A DNA stretch of 64,000 nucleotides, taken from the NCBI RefSeq assembly GCF_030814215.1, contig NZ_JAUSUT010000001.1, positions 7,192,001-7,256,000 on the forward strand, read 5' to 3'. A program made the position numbers and the translations under genes. Shown here piece after piece: positions 1-8,570 of the stretch (position 1 is its first letter; every line of letters begins with the position of its first letter). Source of the stretch: Amycolatopsis thermophila. GTDB taxonomy: Bacteria > Actinomycetota > Actinomycetes > Mycobacteriales > Pseudonocardiaceae. The notes beneath the pieces were generated by a model. The model was not told the DNA's origin, ran no database searches, and saw only the letters and a list, made by a program, of their open reading frames with translations.

Positions 1-204
1 GGGACCCCAGAATTGGTGAGCGGAGCAGGCACACCAGCGCGAGAAAACCGCGCCATACGGACAAAATCACGCCACAATGCCCGTTTCGCCGACATCGGGA
101 AGAACATTTTCCTTCTGCCGCAACAAACAAACCACACCTCGGCGGAGAAGCGCAAGAACTGACGTCTTCGAAACCCCGGTCGGCACGGGAAACGGGAGGA
201 CCGC

Positions 205-1101
205 GTGGCACTCCTCGGGATCAAACACGCCGTCACGCGCATCGCGGGCAGGCGCGACCACCACGCCGCCGCGCAGTACGCCGACCCCGGCCTGGTCCGG
301 GGCTACATCGCCGCCTACGAGTCGGGGCGCGCGACCCGGTACTTCCAGTCGCGGCTGCACGTGGTCGAGGCCGCGCTGCGACCGGTCTCGGGCGCGCTGC
401 TGGACGTCGGGTGCGGTCCGGGCATGCTGGTGCGTCACCTGCTCGACACGCGGCCGGGCGATTTCCGCATCACCGCGTGCGACCGGTCGGCCGCGATGAT
501 CGAGGCCGTCGCCGAACGCACCGAGCCCGGCGAGGTCGAACTCGCGGTGGCGCGCATCGAGGACATGCCCTTCCCGGAGGGCCGGTTCGACGTCGTGGTC
601 GCCATGGGTGTCCTCGAGTACTCGGCCGCCCGGCCGGCCGTCGCGGAACTGGCCCGGGTCGTGCGGCCCGGCGGCCTGGCCGTGCTGAGCATGCTGAACC
701 CGGCCAGTCCCTACCGGATCGTCGAATGGTTCCTGTACTGGCCGTTGCTGCGCCTGCTGGGGCGGCTCGAACGCCTGGCCGGGGTTCCGGCGTCCCGCCG
801 CCACACCGTGCCGCGCAGCGGAATCCGGGCGCTGACGGCCGGACAGCTGCGCCGCACGCTGCGTCGCGCCGGGTTCGAGATCACCGACGTGGTCTACTAC
901 GACACGACTCCCCTCGTGCCGCCACTGGACAAGGTTCTCCGGCGGTGGCGCCGGGAATGGCGCGGCCACCTCGAGCGGACCATCAGCCGCGGTGCCCGCC
1001 GGTGGCAGGGCACCGGCTACCTCATGACCGCGCGGCGCGCGGGGAAGCGGAGCGCGCCGGCCCTCAGGACAGTGTCGACGGCGGGCGCACCGCCAGCCTG
1101 A
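205..1101 (+). CDS. class I SAM-dependent methyltransferase
   Basis: A 298-residue cytosolic protein with the class I methyltransferase motif I LLDVGCGPGML near residues 67-77, an acidic motif II (ITACDRS), and a motif around RVVRPGGLAVLSML typical of the UbiE/Methyltransf_11 fold. The start is GTG at 205, preceded by a clear GGGAGGA ribosome binding site at 194-200. The C-terminal third (from about residue 175) is basic and carries hydrophobic stretches that may contact lipid or a hydrophobic acceptor. The substrate cannot be told from sequence. Its 3' end overlaps the convergent SDR gene by 38 bases, so transcription of the two may interfere. Confidence 0.85.
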   Translation: MALLGIKHAVTRIAGRRDHHAAAQYADPGLVRGYIAAYESGRATRYFQSRLHVVEAALRPVSGALLDVGCGPGMLVRHLLDTRPGDFRITACDRSAAMIEAVAERTEPGEVELAVARIEDMPFPEGRFDVVVAMGVLEYSAARPAVAELARVVRPGGLAVLSMLNPASPYRIVEWFLYWPLLRLLGRLERLAGVPASRRHTVPRSGIRALTAGQLRRTLRRAGFEITDVVYYDTTPLVPPLDKVLRRWRREWRGHLERTISRGARRWQGTGYLMTARRAGKRSAPALRTVSTAGAPPA

Positions 1102-1690
1102 TCGCCCGCGTCTGCGGTGGCAGCGTGACGAGCACCCGGACCGCGGTGCCGAGTTCCTCGAACCCCTCCCCCGCACCGGACTCCGCGTTCTCGGCCCACC
1201 CCGGATCGACGACGGACACCCGCACGCCGTGACGCTCTTCCTCGTCGCGCAACATGTCGGTCAGCACCGACAGGGCCGCCTTGCTCGCGGCGTAGGCCCC
1301 GCGCTCGCCGGGCGAATCGGCGACGCCGGGCGAGTTCACGACGATGACCAGGCCCCGCGACGCGCGCAGTGCCGGCAACAGCAGTGCGGTGAACCGCGCG
1401 AAGTCAAAGACGTTCGCCTCGAACAACTCGTGCCACGTGTGCGCCGGTGTCTCGACGAGAGTGCCCGACGCGTAGGCGTTGCCGCAGTGGACCAGGACGT
1501 CGATCCGCGGCGGCAGCGGGCCGGAACCCGGCAACGGCCGGGCGGGCGGGCAGTCCGCGGCCAGGTCCTCGGAGGTCCGGAAGCCCGTTCCGGCGACCCA
1601 GACCTCATGGCTGTCCGCCAGCGCCCGCACGACCGCCCCGGCGAGTGGCCCGGACTCGCCGGCGACGACGGCGACAGGACCGGATTCCAT
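1064..1690 (-). CDS. atypical short-chain dehydrogenase/reductase
   Basis: A 208-residue SDR-fold protein. The YxxxK catalytic pair is present as YAASK and the usual Ser lies just before it (VVNSPGV), but the N-terminal cofactor motif is degenerate (AGESGPLAG instead of TGxxxGIG) and NNAG is replaced by CGNA. The family is NAD(P)H-dependent oxidoreductases; the altered glycine loop suggests changed cofactor use or a structural role. ATG at 1690 is preferred over an upstream ATG because it has a GGGAGGAGG site 6 bases away. The gene is short for an SDR (usually about 250 residues) and runs convergently into the methyltransferase. Confidence 0.75.
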   Translation of the reverse strand: MESGPVAVVAGESGPLAGAVVRALADSHEVWVAGTGFRTSEDLAADCPPARPLPGSGPLPPRIDVLVHCGNAYASGTLVETPAHTWHELFEANVFDFARFTALLLPALRASRGLVIVVNSPGVADSPGERGAYAASKAALSVLTDMLRDEEERHGVRVSVVDPGWAENAESGAGEGFEELGTAVRVLVTLPPQTRAIRLAVRPPSTLS

Positions 1691-1833
1691 CGCTGCCTCC
1701 TCCCACGGCACGCGAACGCACGACCGTGCTTCCCGATCCTAGTTCGCCCGGCGGTCCGGCGCGGCCCGGAAGGAAGATTTCCCACCACGCCAAGGAGAAG
1801 TGGCCGATGCGGCCACCGCCTCCCTGGTCCCGC

Positions 1834-4800
1834 TCACCGCGGGACCGGCCCGCCGGACGACCGCACGAACGGGAACGCCACGCTCTGCCGGATCGAGGCG
1901 CCGGTCAGCATCATGACCAGCCGGTCGATCCCGATGCCCAGCCCCCCGGTCGGGGGCATCCCGTGTTCGAGGGCGAGCAGGAAGTCCTCGTCCAGTTCCA
2001 TGGCCTCGATGTCGCCGCTGGCGGCGCGCAGCGACTGCGCCTCCAGGCGGCGGCGCTGCTCCACCGGATCGGCCAGCTCGGTGTAGGCGGTGCCGATCTC
2101 GGCGCCGAACGCGATCAGGTCCCACCGTTCCGCCAGGCGGGGGTCGCACCGGTGCGGGCGGGTCAGCGGCGAGGTGTCGGCCGGGTAGTCGGTGTAGAAC
2201 GTCGGCTCCACCGTGGCCGGTTCCACCAGGTGCTCGAACGCCTTCCCGACGAGGTCGCCGTGCCCGGCGTCGTCGTCGGCCGGCACCCCGGCCGCCCGGC
2301 ACCACCGGCGCAGCAGCGCGGCCGGGGTGTCCGGGGTGACCGCCTCGCCCAGGGCGCGCGAGACCGCGTCGTACACCGTGACCACCGGCCAGTCGCCGGA
2401 GAGGTCGACCTCGCCGACGTCCGGCCGTCGCGCGACCGGCGCGCCGTGGGCGGCGACCGCGGCGTCCTGGATCAGCGACCGGGCGAGCCCGCGCATCGTG
2501 TCGTAGTCGGCGTAGGCCTGGTAGGCCTCCAGCATCGTGAACTCCGGGTTGTGGGTGGCGTCCACCCCCTCGTTGCGGAAGTTCCGGTTGAGCTCGAACA
2601 CCCGCTCCACACCGGCCACGCACAGCCGCTTGAGGTAGAGCTCGGGCGCGATCCGCAGGTACACCCGCTGGTCGTAGGCGTTGAGGTGGGTGACGAACGG
2701 GCGCGCGTTCGCCCCGCCGTGCACGGCCTGCAGCATCGGGGTCTCCACTTCGAGGAACCCGTTGGCCTGCAACCCTTCGCGCACCGCGCGCACCACCGCG
2801 CTGCGCAGGCGCAGCATCTGCGCCGAACCGGGGTTCACGATCAGGTCCAGGTACCGCTGCCGCACCCGCGTCTCCGGGTCGGTGAGGCCCTTGCGCTTGT
2901 CCGGCAAGGGGTGCAGGCACTTCGCCGTCACCGTCCAGTCCGACACCAGCACCGACAGCTCGCCCCGGCGCGACGTGACCACCTCACCGGTGACGCCCAC
3001 GTGGTCGCCGAGGTCGACCGCGTCGCGCCACAACGGATCGTCCTCGACGATCAGCTGGAGGCCGGTGCCGCCCTGGTGGATGCGGGCGAAGCAGACGCCG
3101 CCGAGGTCGCGGAGGGCCATGACCCGTCCGGCGACGCGCACCTTCCGGCCGGTGTGGGTGTCCGGGGGCAGCCCGTCGAACTCGCCGCGCACCGCGTCCA
3201 GCGAGGTGTCCCGGTCGAAACCGGCCGGGTACGGGTCGATCCCGGCCGCGCGCAGGCGGTCGAGTTTGACGAGGCGGACGCGCACCTGCTCCGGGCGGCG
3301 CACCGGCCGCGGCTCCGGCCGCACCGCCTCGATGTCGGACAGCCGCGCCAGGAACGCCTCGTCCACGGCGTCGGAGGAGATGGTGCGGCGCCCGGAGCGC
3401 ACACCGCTGGGCAGGAAACCCTCCAGCGCCCCGGCGACCAGCCCGATGCGGCCCAGCCGCCGCGCGGAGGTGTAGCACAGGAACCGCGGTACCCACTCCG
3501 GCCCGTACTTGGCGTTGGACCGGTACAGCGATTCGATCTGGAAGAAGCGGGACGCCAGGCCCAGCAGGGCACGCCAGGCGCGCAGCACCGGCCCCGCCCC
3601 GATCCGCTCACCGGCGGCGAACACGGCGCGGAACATGGCGAAGTTCAGCGAGATGCGCTGCACGCCCAGCTGCCCGGCGGCGAGGACGAGCTGCACGATC
3701 AGGAACTCGTTGAGCCCGTTGCCCGCCTCGCGGTCGCGGCGCATCAGGTCGAGTGACAGACCGCGCCGTCCCCACGGCACGAACGACAGCAGCCCGCGCA
3801 GCTTCCCGTCCGCGTCGAACGCCTCGACCATGACGCACCGGCCGTCCGCCGGATCACCCAGCCGGGACAACGCCATCGAGAAGCCGCGCTCGGTGCGCGC
3901 GTCCCGCCACCGCTGGGCGTGTTCGAGGATGTCGTCCATTTCGGACTCGGGGATGTCGGCGTGGCGGCGGATCCGCACGGTGTAGCCGGCGCGCTCGATG
4001 CGGCGCGCGGCCTGCCGCACCGACCGGCGCTGCGATCCGGCGAGGCTGAAGTCGCGGACGTCGAGGACCGCCTCGTCGCCGATTTCGAGCGCCTTGAGGC
4101 CCGCGTGCACGTAGGCCTGGGCGCCGCGTTCGCTCGCGCCCACCACGGCGGTGGCCCAGCCGTAGGTGCGCGATTCGGCCAGCCACGCCCCGATGGCCTG
4201 CGGCCAGGCGTCCGGGTCACCGATCGGGTCGGCGCTGGCGATGCTGGTCCCGCCCAGCACGCGGTAGGTCACGGCCGCCCGGCCGCTGGGGTCGAACACG
4301 ACGGACTTGTCGCGGCGGGTGGCGAAGTAGCCGAGCGAGTCGTCCTCGCCGTGCTCGGCCAGCAGGGCCCGCAGCCGCAGCTCGTCGTCGTCGGTGCGGC
4401 GCCGCTGCCCGCGCACGCCGCGGAAGAACACCCACAGGGTGGCCACCGCGGAGAGCGTGGCGCCGACGTCGAGCAGGGCGTCGATCCACGGTGGTCCCTC
4501 CCGCACACCGAGCCGCCGCAGCTGCAGGAGCTCGCCGGTGGAGTGGTTGACGGCCCACAGGAAGGTGTCGCCGAGACCGGTCAGCGTGCCGGGGAAGACG
4601 GTGAGCAGACCCCATCCGAGGAGGATGGTCGCGCCGAACCCGGCGAGCGCCACGACGAGCGCGTGCCGCCACGCGCCCGGCGCGAGCCGCGCGGGGAACG
4701 CCGGGCGCAGCACCAGCAGCAGGGCGATGAGGGCGACGGCGGTGAGCTCGGCGCCGGTGAGCGCCCACAGCGTGGCGGGCAGGTGCTCGGGCCCGCGGCG

Positions 4801-5160
4801 CGGCAGCACCAGCACGTGCGGCGCCCACAGCAGGACCAGCTGGTAGGCAACGTCCATGAGCAGCCCGGCGACCTGGAACAGGATCAGGGTGTTCAGGGCG
4901 GCCTGCTTGCGCCGCCGCAGCGCCGCGCCCAGCACGGCCAGCACGAGCGCGATGAGGATGTTCGCGTCGGCCGGGATGTTGAGCAGGGAGAACAGCCCGA
5001 CGGTCCAGCGGTAGAGGTCGCGGTGCCCGCCGAAGAGCAGCAGCACCACCGACGCCACCGCGCCGAGCTGGACCACGGTGGCCACCACACCGGCGGTTTT
5101 GGACCGCCAGCGCGGCACGGGACGGCGGCCGGTGGGTTCAGAGACTGGTGTCGGTGCCAT
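1834..5160 (-). CDS. lysX: bifunctional lysyl-phosphatidylglycerol synthase / lysyl-tRNA synthetase LysX
   Basis: 1108 residues, in line with mycobacterial LysX (about 1170). Residues about 20-290 hold several membrane helices. About 310-600 is the MprF-type (DUF2156, GNAT-like) aminoacyl transfer domain. An OB-fold begins near 675 (KVRVAGRVMALRDLGG). A class II LysRS core follows, with motif 2 FRNEGVDATHNPEF near 862 and motif 3 GLGIGIDRLVMMLTG near 1070. Known role: charging tRNA with lysine and transferring lysine to phosphatidylglycerol, lowering negative surface charge and giving tolerance to cationic peptides. It follows the upstream esterase gene with a 23-base overlap and has GGAG in front of its ATG, so the two are probably co-translated. 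Confidence 0.95.
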   Translation of the reverse strand: MAPTPVSEPTGRRPVPRWRSKTAGVVATVVQLGAVASVVLLLFGGHRDLYRWTVGLFSLLNIPADANILIALVLAVLGAALRRRKQAALNTLILFQVAGLLMDVAYQLVLLWAPHVLVLPRRGPEHLPATLWALTGAELTAVALIALLLVLRPAFPARLAPGAWRHALVVALAGFGATILLGWGLLTVFPGTLTGLGDTFLWAVNHSTGELLQLRRLGVREGPPWIDALLDVGATLSAVATLWVFFRGVRGQRRRTDDDELRLRALLAEHGEDDSLGYFATRRDKSVVFDPSGRAAVTYRVLGGTSIASADPIGDPDAWPQAIGAWLAESRTYGWATAVVGASERGAQAYVHAGLKALEIGDEAVLDVRDFSLAGSQRRSVRQAARRIERAGYTVRIRRHADIPESEMDDILEHAQRWRDARTERGFSMALSRLGDPADGRCVMVEAFDADGKLRGLLSFVPWGRRGLSLDLMRRDREAGNGLNEFLIVQLVLAAGQLGVQRISLNFAMFRAVFAAGERIGAGPVLRAWRALLGLASRFFQIESLYRSNAKYGPEWVPRFLCYTSARRLGRIGLVAGALEGFLPSGVRSGRRTISSDAVDEAFLARLSDIEAVRPEPRPVRRPEQVRVRLVKLDRLRAAGIDPYPAGFDRDTSLDAVRGEFDGLPPDTHTGRKVRVAGRVMALRDLGGVCFARIHQGGTGLQLIVEDDPLWRDAVDLGDHVGVTGEVVTSRRGELSVLVSDWTVTAKCLHPLPDKRKGLTDPETRVRQRYLDLIVNPGSAQMLRLRSAVVRAVREGLQANGFLEVETPMLQAVHGGANARPFVTHLNAYDQRVYLRIAPELYLKRLCVAGVERVFELNRNFRNEGVDATHNPEFTMLEAYQAYADYDTMRGLARSLIQDAAVAAHGAPVARRPDVGEVDLSGDWPVVTVYDAVSRALGEAVTPDTPAALLRRWCRAAGVPADDDAGHGDLVGKAFEHLVEPATVEPTFYTDYPADTSPLTRPHRCDPRLAERWDLIAFGAEIGTAYTELADPVEQRRRLEAQSLRAASGDIEAMELDEDFLLALEHGMPPTGGLGIGIDRLVMMLTGASIRQSVAFPFVRSSGGPVPR

Positions 5161-6361
5161 GGAGTGCTCCGGGGGTTCCGGTGTCGGGCAGCGGCCACGC
5201 CGGGATCGCGCCCGCTTCCTGCTGGACCGTACCCGGGCCGGCGGCGGCGACCGGGTTGCCCAGCTGGGTGTCGAGCCAGTCCAGCACGGCGGGCAGCTCG
5301 GCGCGGACGGCGGCGAGGTTGTGGCCGGCGGCGGGCAGCACCCGCGTGGTCAGCTCCGCCGGTGGTGTCGCGGCGGCCTGCAGGCGCCGCAGGGCCGCGC
5401 ACTCGTCGCCGGCGGAGGCGTCGGCGGTGACCAGCAGGCGCAGCGGGGCGGGGTGGTCGCGCAGGATCGCCGAGACGTCGTTGGCGCGGCGCAGGTCCTC
5501 GCGCCCGTGGAACAGGTCGCCGGTCTCGGCGTCGTGCGGGGTGATGTCGTAGCCGTTCATGCTGACCGCGGTCGCGTACCACTGCGGGTGCCGGGCGGCC
5601 AGGTCGAGCGCGCAGTACCCGCCGGAGGACCACCCGGCCGCCGCCCAGCCCTCCCGGTCGGTGCGCACGCGCAGGTGGCCGCCGGCCCAGGACCGCAGGT
5701 CGGCGGAGAGGTAGGTGTCGTCGGCGGGGCCGCCCGCGGCGTCCACGCACTCCGAGTCGTGGGTCAGCCGCGGTTCGCCGTTGGGGTCGGGCACGATCAC
5801 CACGACCGGCGGCAGCCGGTGGGCGGCGATGGCGTGGTCGAGCTCGTCCGGCAGGCCGTAGAGGGTGGCGACCTGGCGCGGTTCGCCGGGGAAGTGCGGG
5901 ATCCATTCCACGACCGGGAAGCGGAACCCGGCCCACTCCGGCGCGGTGTAGGCCGCGGGGAGGTAGACGTCGACGTCCCGGGTCAGGCCGGTGCGCTTGC
6001 CGGTGACCGTCATGTGCACCAGTGACCCGAGCCCGTTGCCCGCGCGGCTGCTCGCCGTGCCCAGGGCGCGCCCGAGGTCCCGCCCGTCCGGTCCGCCCTC
6101 GGCGACCGTGCCTTCGGCGGGGTCGGGCGAGGTGCCCAGCAGCGACCCGAGCGTCGGGTAGAAGCTGCCCGCGGCGTTCACGGCCGACCCGCACGCGAGC
6201 ACCACCGTCACGACCGCCGCGACGGTCGTCGCGACGCGGCCGGCGACCCGGCGGCGCCAGCGGTCCCAGGCCCACGGCACGGCGGCCACGCAGCCGAGCG
6301 CGACGACGGTGGCCGCGATGACGAACGGGGGCGTGTCGATCCGGATCGTGGAGGCGTGCAC
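5138..6361 (-). CDS. membrane-anchored alpha/beta-hydrolase esterase co-transcribed with lysX
   Basis: 407 residues: two N-terminal membrane segments (residues about 10-30 and 40-65), then an extracytoplasmic esterase domain of the antigen-85/EsteraseD type. The nucleophile elbow is GWSSGGYCAL and a late His sits in LPAAGHNL. Family enzymes are serine hydrolases or acyltransferases acting outside the membrane; the substrate is unknown. A linked esterase upstream of lysX suggests a shared role in envelope lipid remodelling (inference). GTG start at 6361 without a Shine-Dalgarno site; a TAGATT -10 element lies exactly where a leaderless transcript would begin at this GTG. Two similar esterases occur at 10.7 and 12.7 kb. 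Confidence 0.85.
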   Translation of the reverse strand: MHASTIRIDTPPFVIAATVVALGCVAAVPWAWDRWRRRVAGRVATTVAAVVTVVLACGSAVNAAGSFYPTLGSLLGTSPDPAEGTVAEGGPDGRDLGRALGTASSRAGNGLGSLVHMTVTGKRTGLTRDVDVYLPAAYTAPEWAGFRFPVVEWIPHFPGEPRQVATLYGLPDELDHAIAAHRLPPVVVIVPDPNGEPRLTHDSECVDAAGGPADDTYLSADLRSWAGGHLRVRTDREGWAAAGWSSGGYCALDLAARHPQWYATAVSMNGYDITPHDAETGDLFHGREDLRRANDVSAILRDHPAPLRLLVTADASAGDECAALRRLQAAATPPAELTTRVLPAAGHNLAAVRAELPAVLDWLDTQLGNPVAAAGPGTVQQEAGAIPAWPLPDTGTPGALHGTDTSL

Positions 6362-6367
6362 GCCGCC

Positions 6368-6373
6368 AATCTA
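6368..6373 (-). promoter_or_regulatory. -10 element of a leaderless promoter for the lysX-operon esterase
   Basis: On the minus strand TAGATT is followed by six bases (GGCGGC) and then the GTG start, the standard spacing for a transcript beginning at the start codon. The surrounding CTAGATTGGCG is repeated in front of the second minus-strand esterase (12762-12767), indicating a common promoter type. Confidence 0.6.
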
Positions 6374-6419
6374 GCCGCGCCCCGAACCGGCTTCGGCGCG
6401 CCTACCAGGCAAGACGGCG

Positions 6420-6437
6420 TTCAGCGTCCGCTCAGGA
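6420..6437. promoter_or_regulatory. direct-repeat operator, copy A (TTCAGCG-TCCG-CTCAGGA)
   Basis: Two heptamers separated by four bases, giving an 11-base period, the classic footprint of an OmpR/PhoP-type response regulator dimer. It lies 59-76 bases upstream of the leaderless esterase start and about 130 bases upstream of murT, just before a possible rightward -10 (TAGGGT, 6447-6452). Matching copies occur at 12801 and 32455. The response regulator at 9971-10630 is the obvious candidate binder (inference). Confidence 0.55.
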
Positions 6438-6566
6438 TCCCCCCGCTAGGGTGCCCGCGGAGGCGGTGTACCCGTCACGGTCGAGGCTGCCGTTCTCAGG
6501 GTCCGCACAGCATCCGCGACGCACAGTTGGGGCCGAGCCGACCCCAGCTGTGAAGGAGACCTGCCC

Positions 6567-7844
6567 GTGCCCCTGGGTTCCCCGGTCCTGGACGAACGGC
6601 GGGCCCGGACCGCTCCCGAACGCCGGTTGTCGCCGCGCACCCGGGTGGCGGTCGCGCTCGCCCGCGCGGCGGCCGGGGTGTCCCGCCGCACCGGGCTGGG
6701 CGCGGGCGGGGTCATCGGCGGGCGGATCGCCGCCGCGCTGGACCCGGAGGTGCTGCGCCACCTCGGCCGCGACCGCACAGTGGTCCTGGTGACCGGCACG
6801 AACGGCAAGACCACCACCGCGTCGATGCTCACCCGCGTCCTGGAACCGCTCGGCCCGGTCGCGGCCAACAGCGACGGCGCGAACATGCCGGACGGGGTCA
6901 TCGCGGCGCTGGTGGACCGCCCGGACGCGCCGTTCGCGGTCCTCGAGGTCGACGAGAACTACGTCGCGGAGGTGGCGCAGCGGCTGCGGCCGGCGTGCCT
7001 GGTGCTGCTCAACCTCAGCCGCGACCAGCTCGACCGCGTCGGCGAGGTGCGGTCCGTCGAGCGCGCCCTGCGGGAGGCGGTGTCCGGTTTGCCGGGCATG
7101 GCCGTGGTCGCCGGCTGCGACGACCCGCTGGCCGCCTCCGCCGCACTGGCCTCGGCGCGGCCGGTGTGGGTGAGCACCGGCGGATCGTGGACCGCGGACG
7201 CGCTCGCGTGCGGGCGCTGCGGACGGCCGATCCACCACGACGGTCCCGCGTGGCGGTGCCGGTGCGGGCTGGCGCGGCCCCGCCCGGACTGGGTGCTGGC
7301 CGGTGACCGGGCCGTGGACGCCGCCGGCCGCACGGTTCCGCTGGAGCTGCGGCTGCCCGGCCGGGCCAACGCGGCGAACGCGACGATGGCGGTGGCGGCG
7401 GCCGCGCTGCTGGGTGTCGATCCCCGGGCCGCCGGTGCCCGCCTCGCCACGATCAGCGAGGTCGCGGGCCGGTACCGGCGGACCACCCTCGGCGGGCACC
7501 CGGTGCGGGTGCTGCTGGCCAAGAACCCGGCGGGGTGGCGGGAGACCCTGCCGCTGCTGGAGCCGGGATCGCCGGTGGTCATCGCGGTCAACGGGCGCGA
7601 GGCCGACGGGCGGGACCTGTCGTGGCTGTGGGACGTGCCGTTCGAGGTGCTGCGCGGCCGCCCGGTGGTGGCGGCCGGTGAGCGGTCGGCGGACCTGGCG
7701 GTCCGGCTGACCTACGCCGACGTCCCGCACGTGCGGTGCCCCGACCCGGTGCACGCCGTCGCCGGCCTGCCGCCCGGCTCGGTGGAACTGGTCGCGAACT
7801 ACACCGCGTTCCGCCAGCTCGGCCGCCGGAGTGGCGATGGCTGA
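6567..7844 (+). CDS. murT: lipid II isoglutaminyl synthase, Mur-ligase subunit MurT
   Basis: 425 residues. A Mur-ligase ATP-binding loop GTNGKTTTASML lies near residue 76. A four-cysteine zinc ribbon (CGRCGRP...CRCG, about residues 216-236) interrupts the central domain, and a C-terminal DUF1727 region follows; this layout is specific to MurT rather than MurC-F. With GatD it amidates the alpha-carboxyl of D-Glu in lipid II to D-isoglutamine, using ATP and glutamine, at the cytoplasmic face of the membrane. GTG start at 6567 with AAGGAG at 6553-6558. It overlaps gatD by 8 bases, the usual coupled arrangement. Confidence 0.93.
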   Translation: MPLGSPVLDERRARTAPERRLSPRTRVAVALARAAAGVSRRTGLGAGGVIGGRIAAALDPEVLRHLGRDRTVVLVTGTNGKTTTASMLTRVLEPLGPVAANSDGANMPDGVIAALVDRPDAPFAVLEVDENYVAEVAQRLRPACLVLLNLSRDQLDRVGEVRSVERALREAVSGLPGMAVVAGCDDPLAASAALASARPVWVSTGGSWTADALACGRCGRPIHHDGPAWRCRCGLARPRPDWVLAGDRAVDAAGRTVPLELRLPGRANAANATMAVAAAALLGVDPRAAGARLATISEVAGRYRRTTLGGHPVRVLLAKNPAGWRETLPLLEPGSPVVIAVNGREADGRDLSWLWDVPFEVLRGRPVVAAGERSADLAVRLTYADVPHVRCPDPVHAVAGLPPGSVELVANYTAFRQLGRRSGDG

Positions 7845-8547
7845 GTCGACGGTGCGGATCGGGCTCGTCCTGCCGGACGTGCTGGGCACCTACGGCGATT
7901 CGGGCAACGCGGTGGTGCTGCGGCAGCGGCTGCGGTGGCGCGGCGTGGCCGCGGACGTCGTGGAGGTCCACTACGGCGACGCGGTCCCGGACTGCCTCGA
8001 CGTCTACCTGCTCGGCGGCGGCGAGGACGAGGCCCAGGCGCTGGCGGCCGGGTACCTGCGCGAGCACCCGGGCCTGCAACGGGCGGCCGCACGGGGTGCG
8101 GTCGTGTTCGGGGTGTGCGCCGGCCTGCAGGTGCTGGGCACGTCGTTCGTGGCCGGGGACGGCCGTCGCCACGACGGGCTGGGCCTGCTCGACGCGGTCA
8201 CCGAGCCGGGCAGGCGGCGGGCGGTCGGCGAGACCGTGGTGGAGACGGGCGCCGGGCCGCTGACCGGGTTCGAGAACCACCTCGGGGTCACCACGGTCGG
8301 CCCCGGCAGCAGTCCGCTGGGCCGGGTGCGGGCGGGCACCGGGAACGGGGACGGCACCGATGGCGCGGTCACCGGGCACGTGCTGGCGACCTACCTGCAC
8401 GGCCCCGCTCTGGCGCGCAACCCCGCGCTGGCCGACCTGCTCATCGGCTGGGTGATCGGCGCGGCGCCGCCGGACCTGCCACTGCCCGAGGTGGAGGACC
8501 TGCGGCGGGAACGGCTGCGGGCCGCCCGTGCCGGGGCGCGGCGGTGA
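7837..8547 (+). CDS. gatD: lipid II isoglutaminyl synthase, glutamine amidotransferase subunit GatD
   Basis: 236 residues with a class I glutamine amidotransferase fold: nucleophile Cys in VFGVCAGLQVLG near residue 92, and the partner His in HLHGP-like YLHGPAL near residue 187. It supplies ammonia from glutamine to MurT. ATG at 7837 is preferred to the GTG at 7831 because GGAG at 7828-7831 is correctly spaced only for the ATG. The start lies inside the last codons of murT, so translation is coupled. This pair is general in Actinobacteria with amidated peptidoglycan. Confidence 0.92.
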   Translation: MAESTVRIGLVLPDVLGTYGDSGNAVVLRQRLRWRGVAADVVEVHYGDAVPDCLDVYLLGGGEDEAQALAAGYLREHPGLQRAAARGAVVFGVCAGLQVLGTSFVAGDGRRHDGLGLLDAVTEPGRRRAVGETVVETGAGPLTGFENHLGVTTVGPGSSPLGRVRAGTGNGDGTDGAVTGHVLATYLHGPALARNPALADLLIGWVIGAAPPDLPLPEVEDLRRERLRAARAGARR

Positions 8548-8558
8548 CGCGTTTTCCC

Positions 8559-8564
8559 TACGCT
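8559..8564 (+). promoter_or_regulatory. -10 element of a leaderless promoter for the histidine kinase
   Basis: TACGCT begins exactly 12 bases before the ATG of the sensor kinase, so transcription would start on the A of the start codon. There is no Shine-Dalgarno sequence before this ATG, in agreement with leaderless translation. Confidence 0.5.
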
Positions 8565-8570
8565 GCTGGC

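Noticed and set aside
1447-3756. A long plus-strand open frame opposite lysX
   Set aside because: Its His/Gly/Arg-rich sequence is the complement of a strongly conserved synthetase; no family motif or ribosome binding site.
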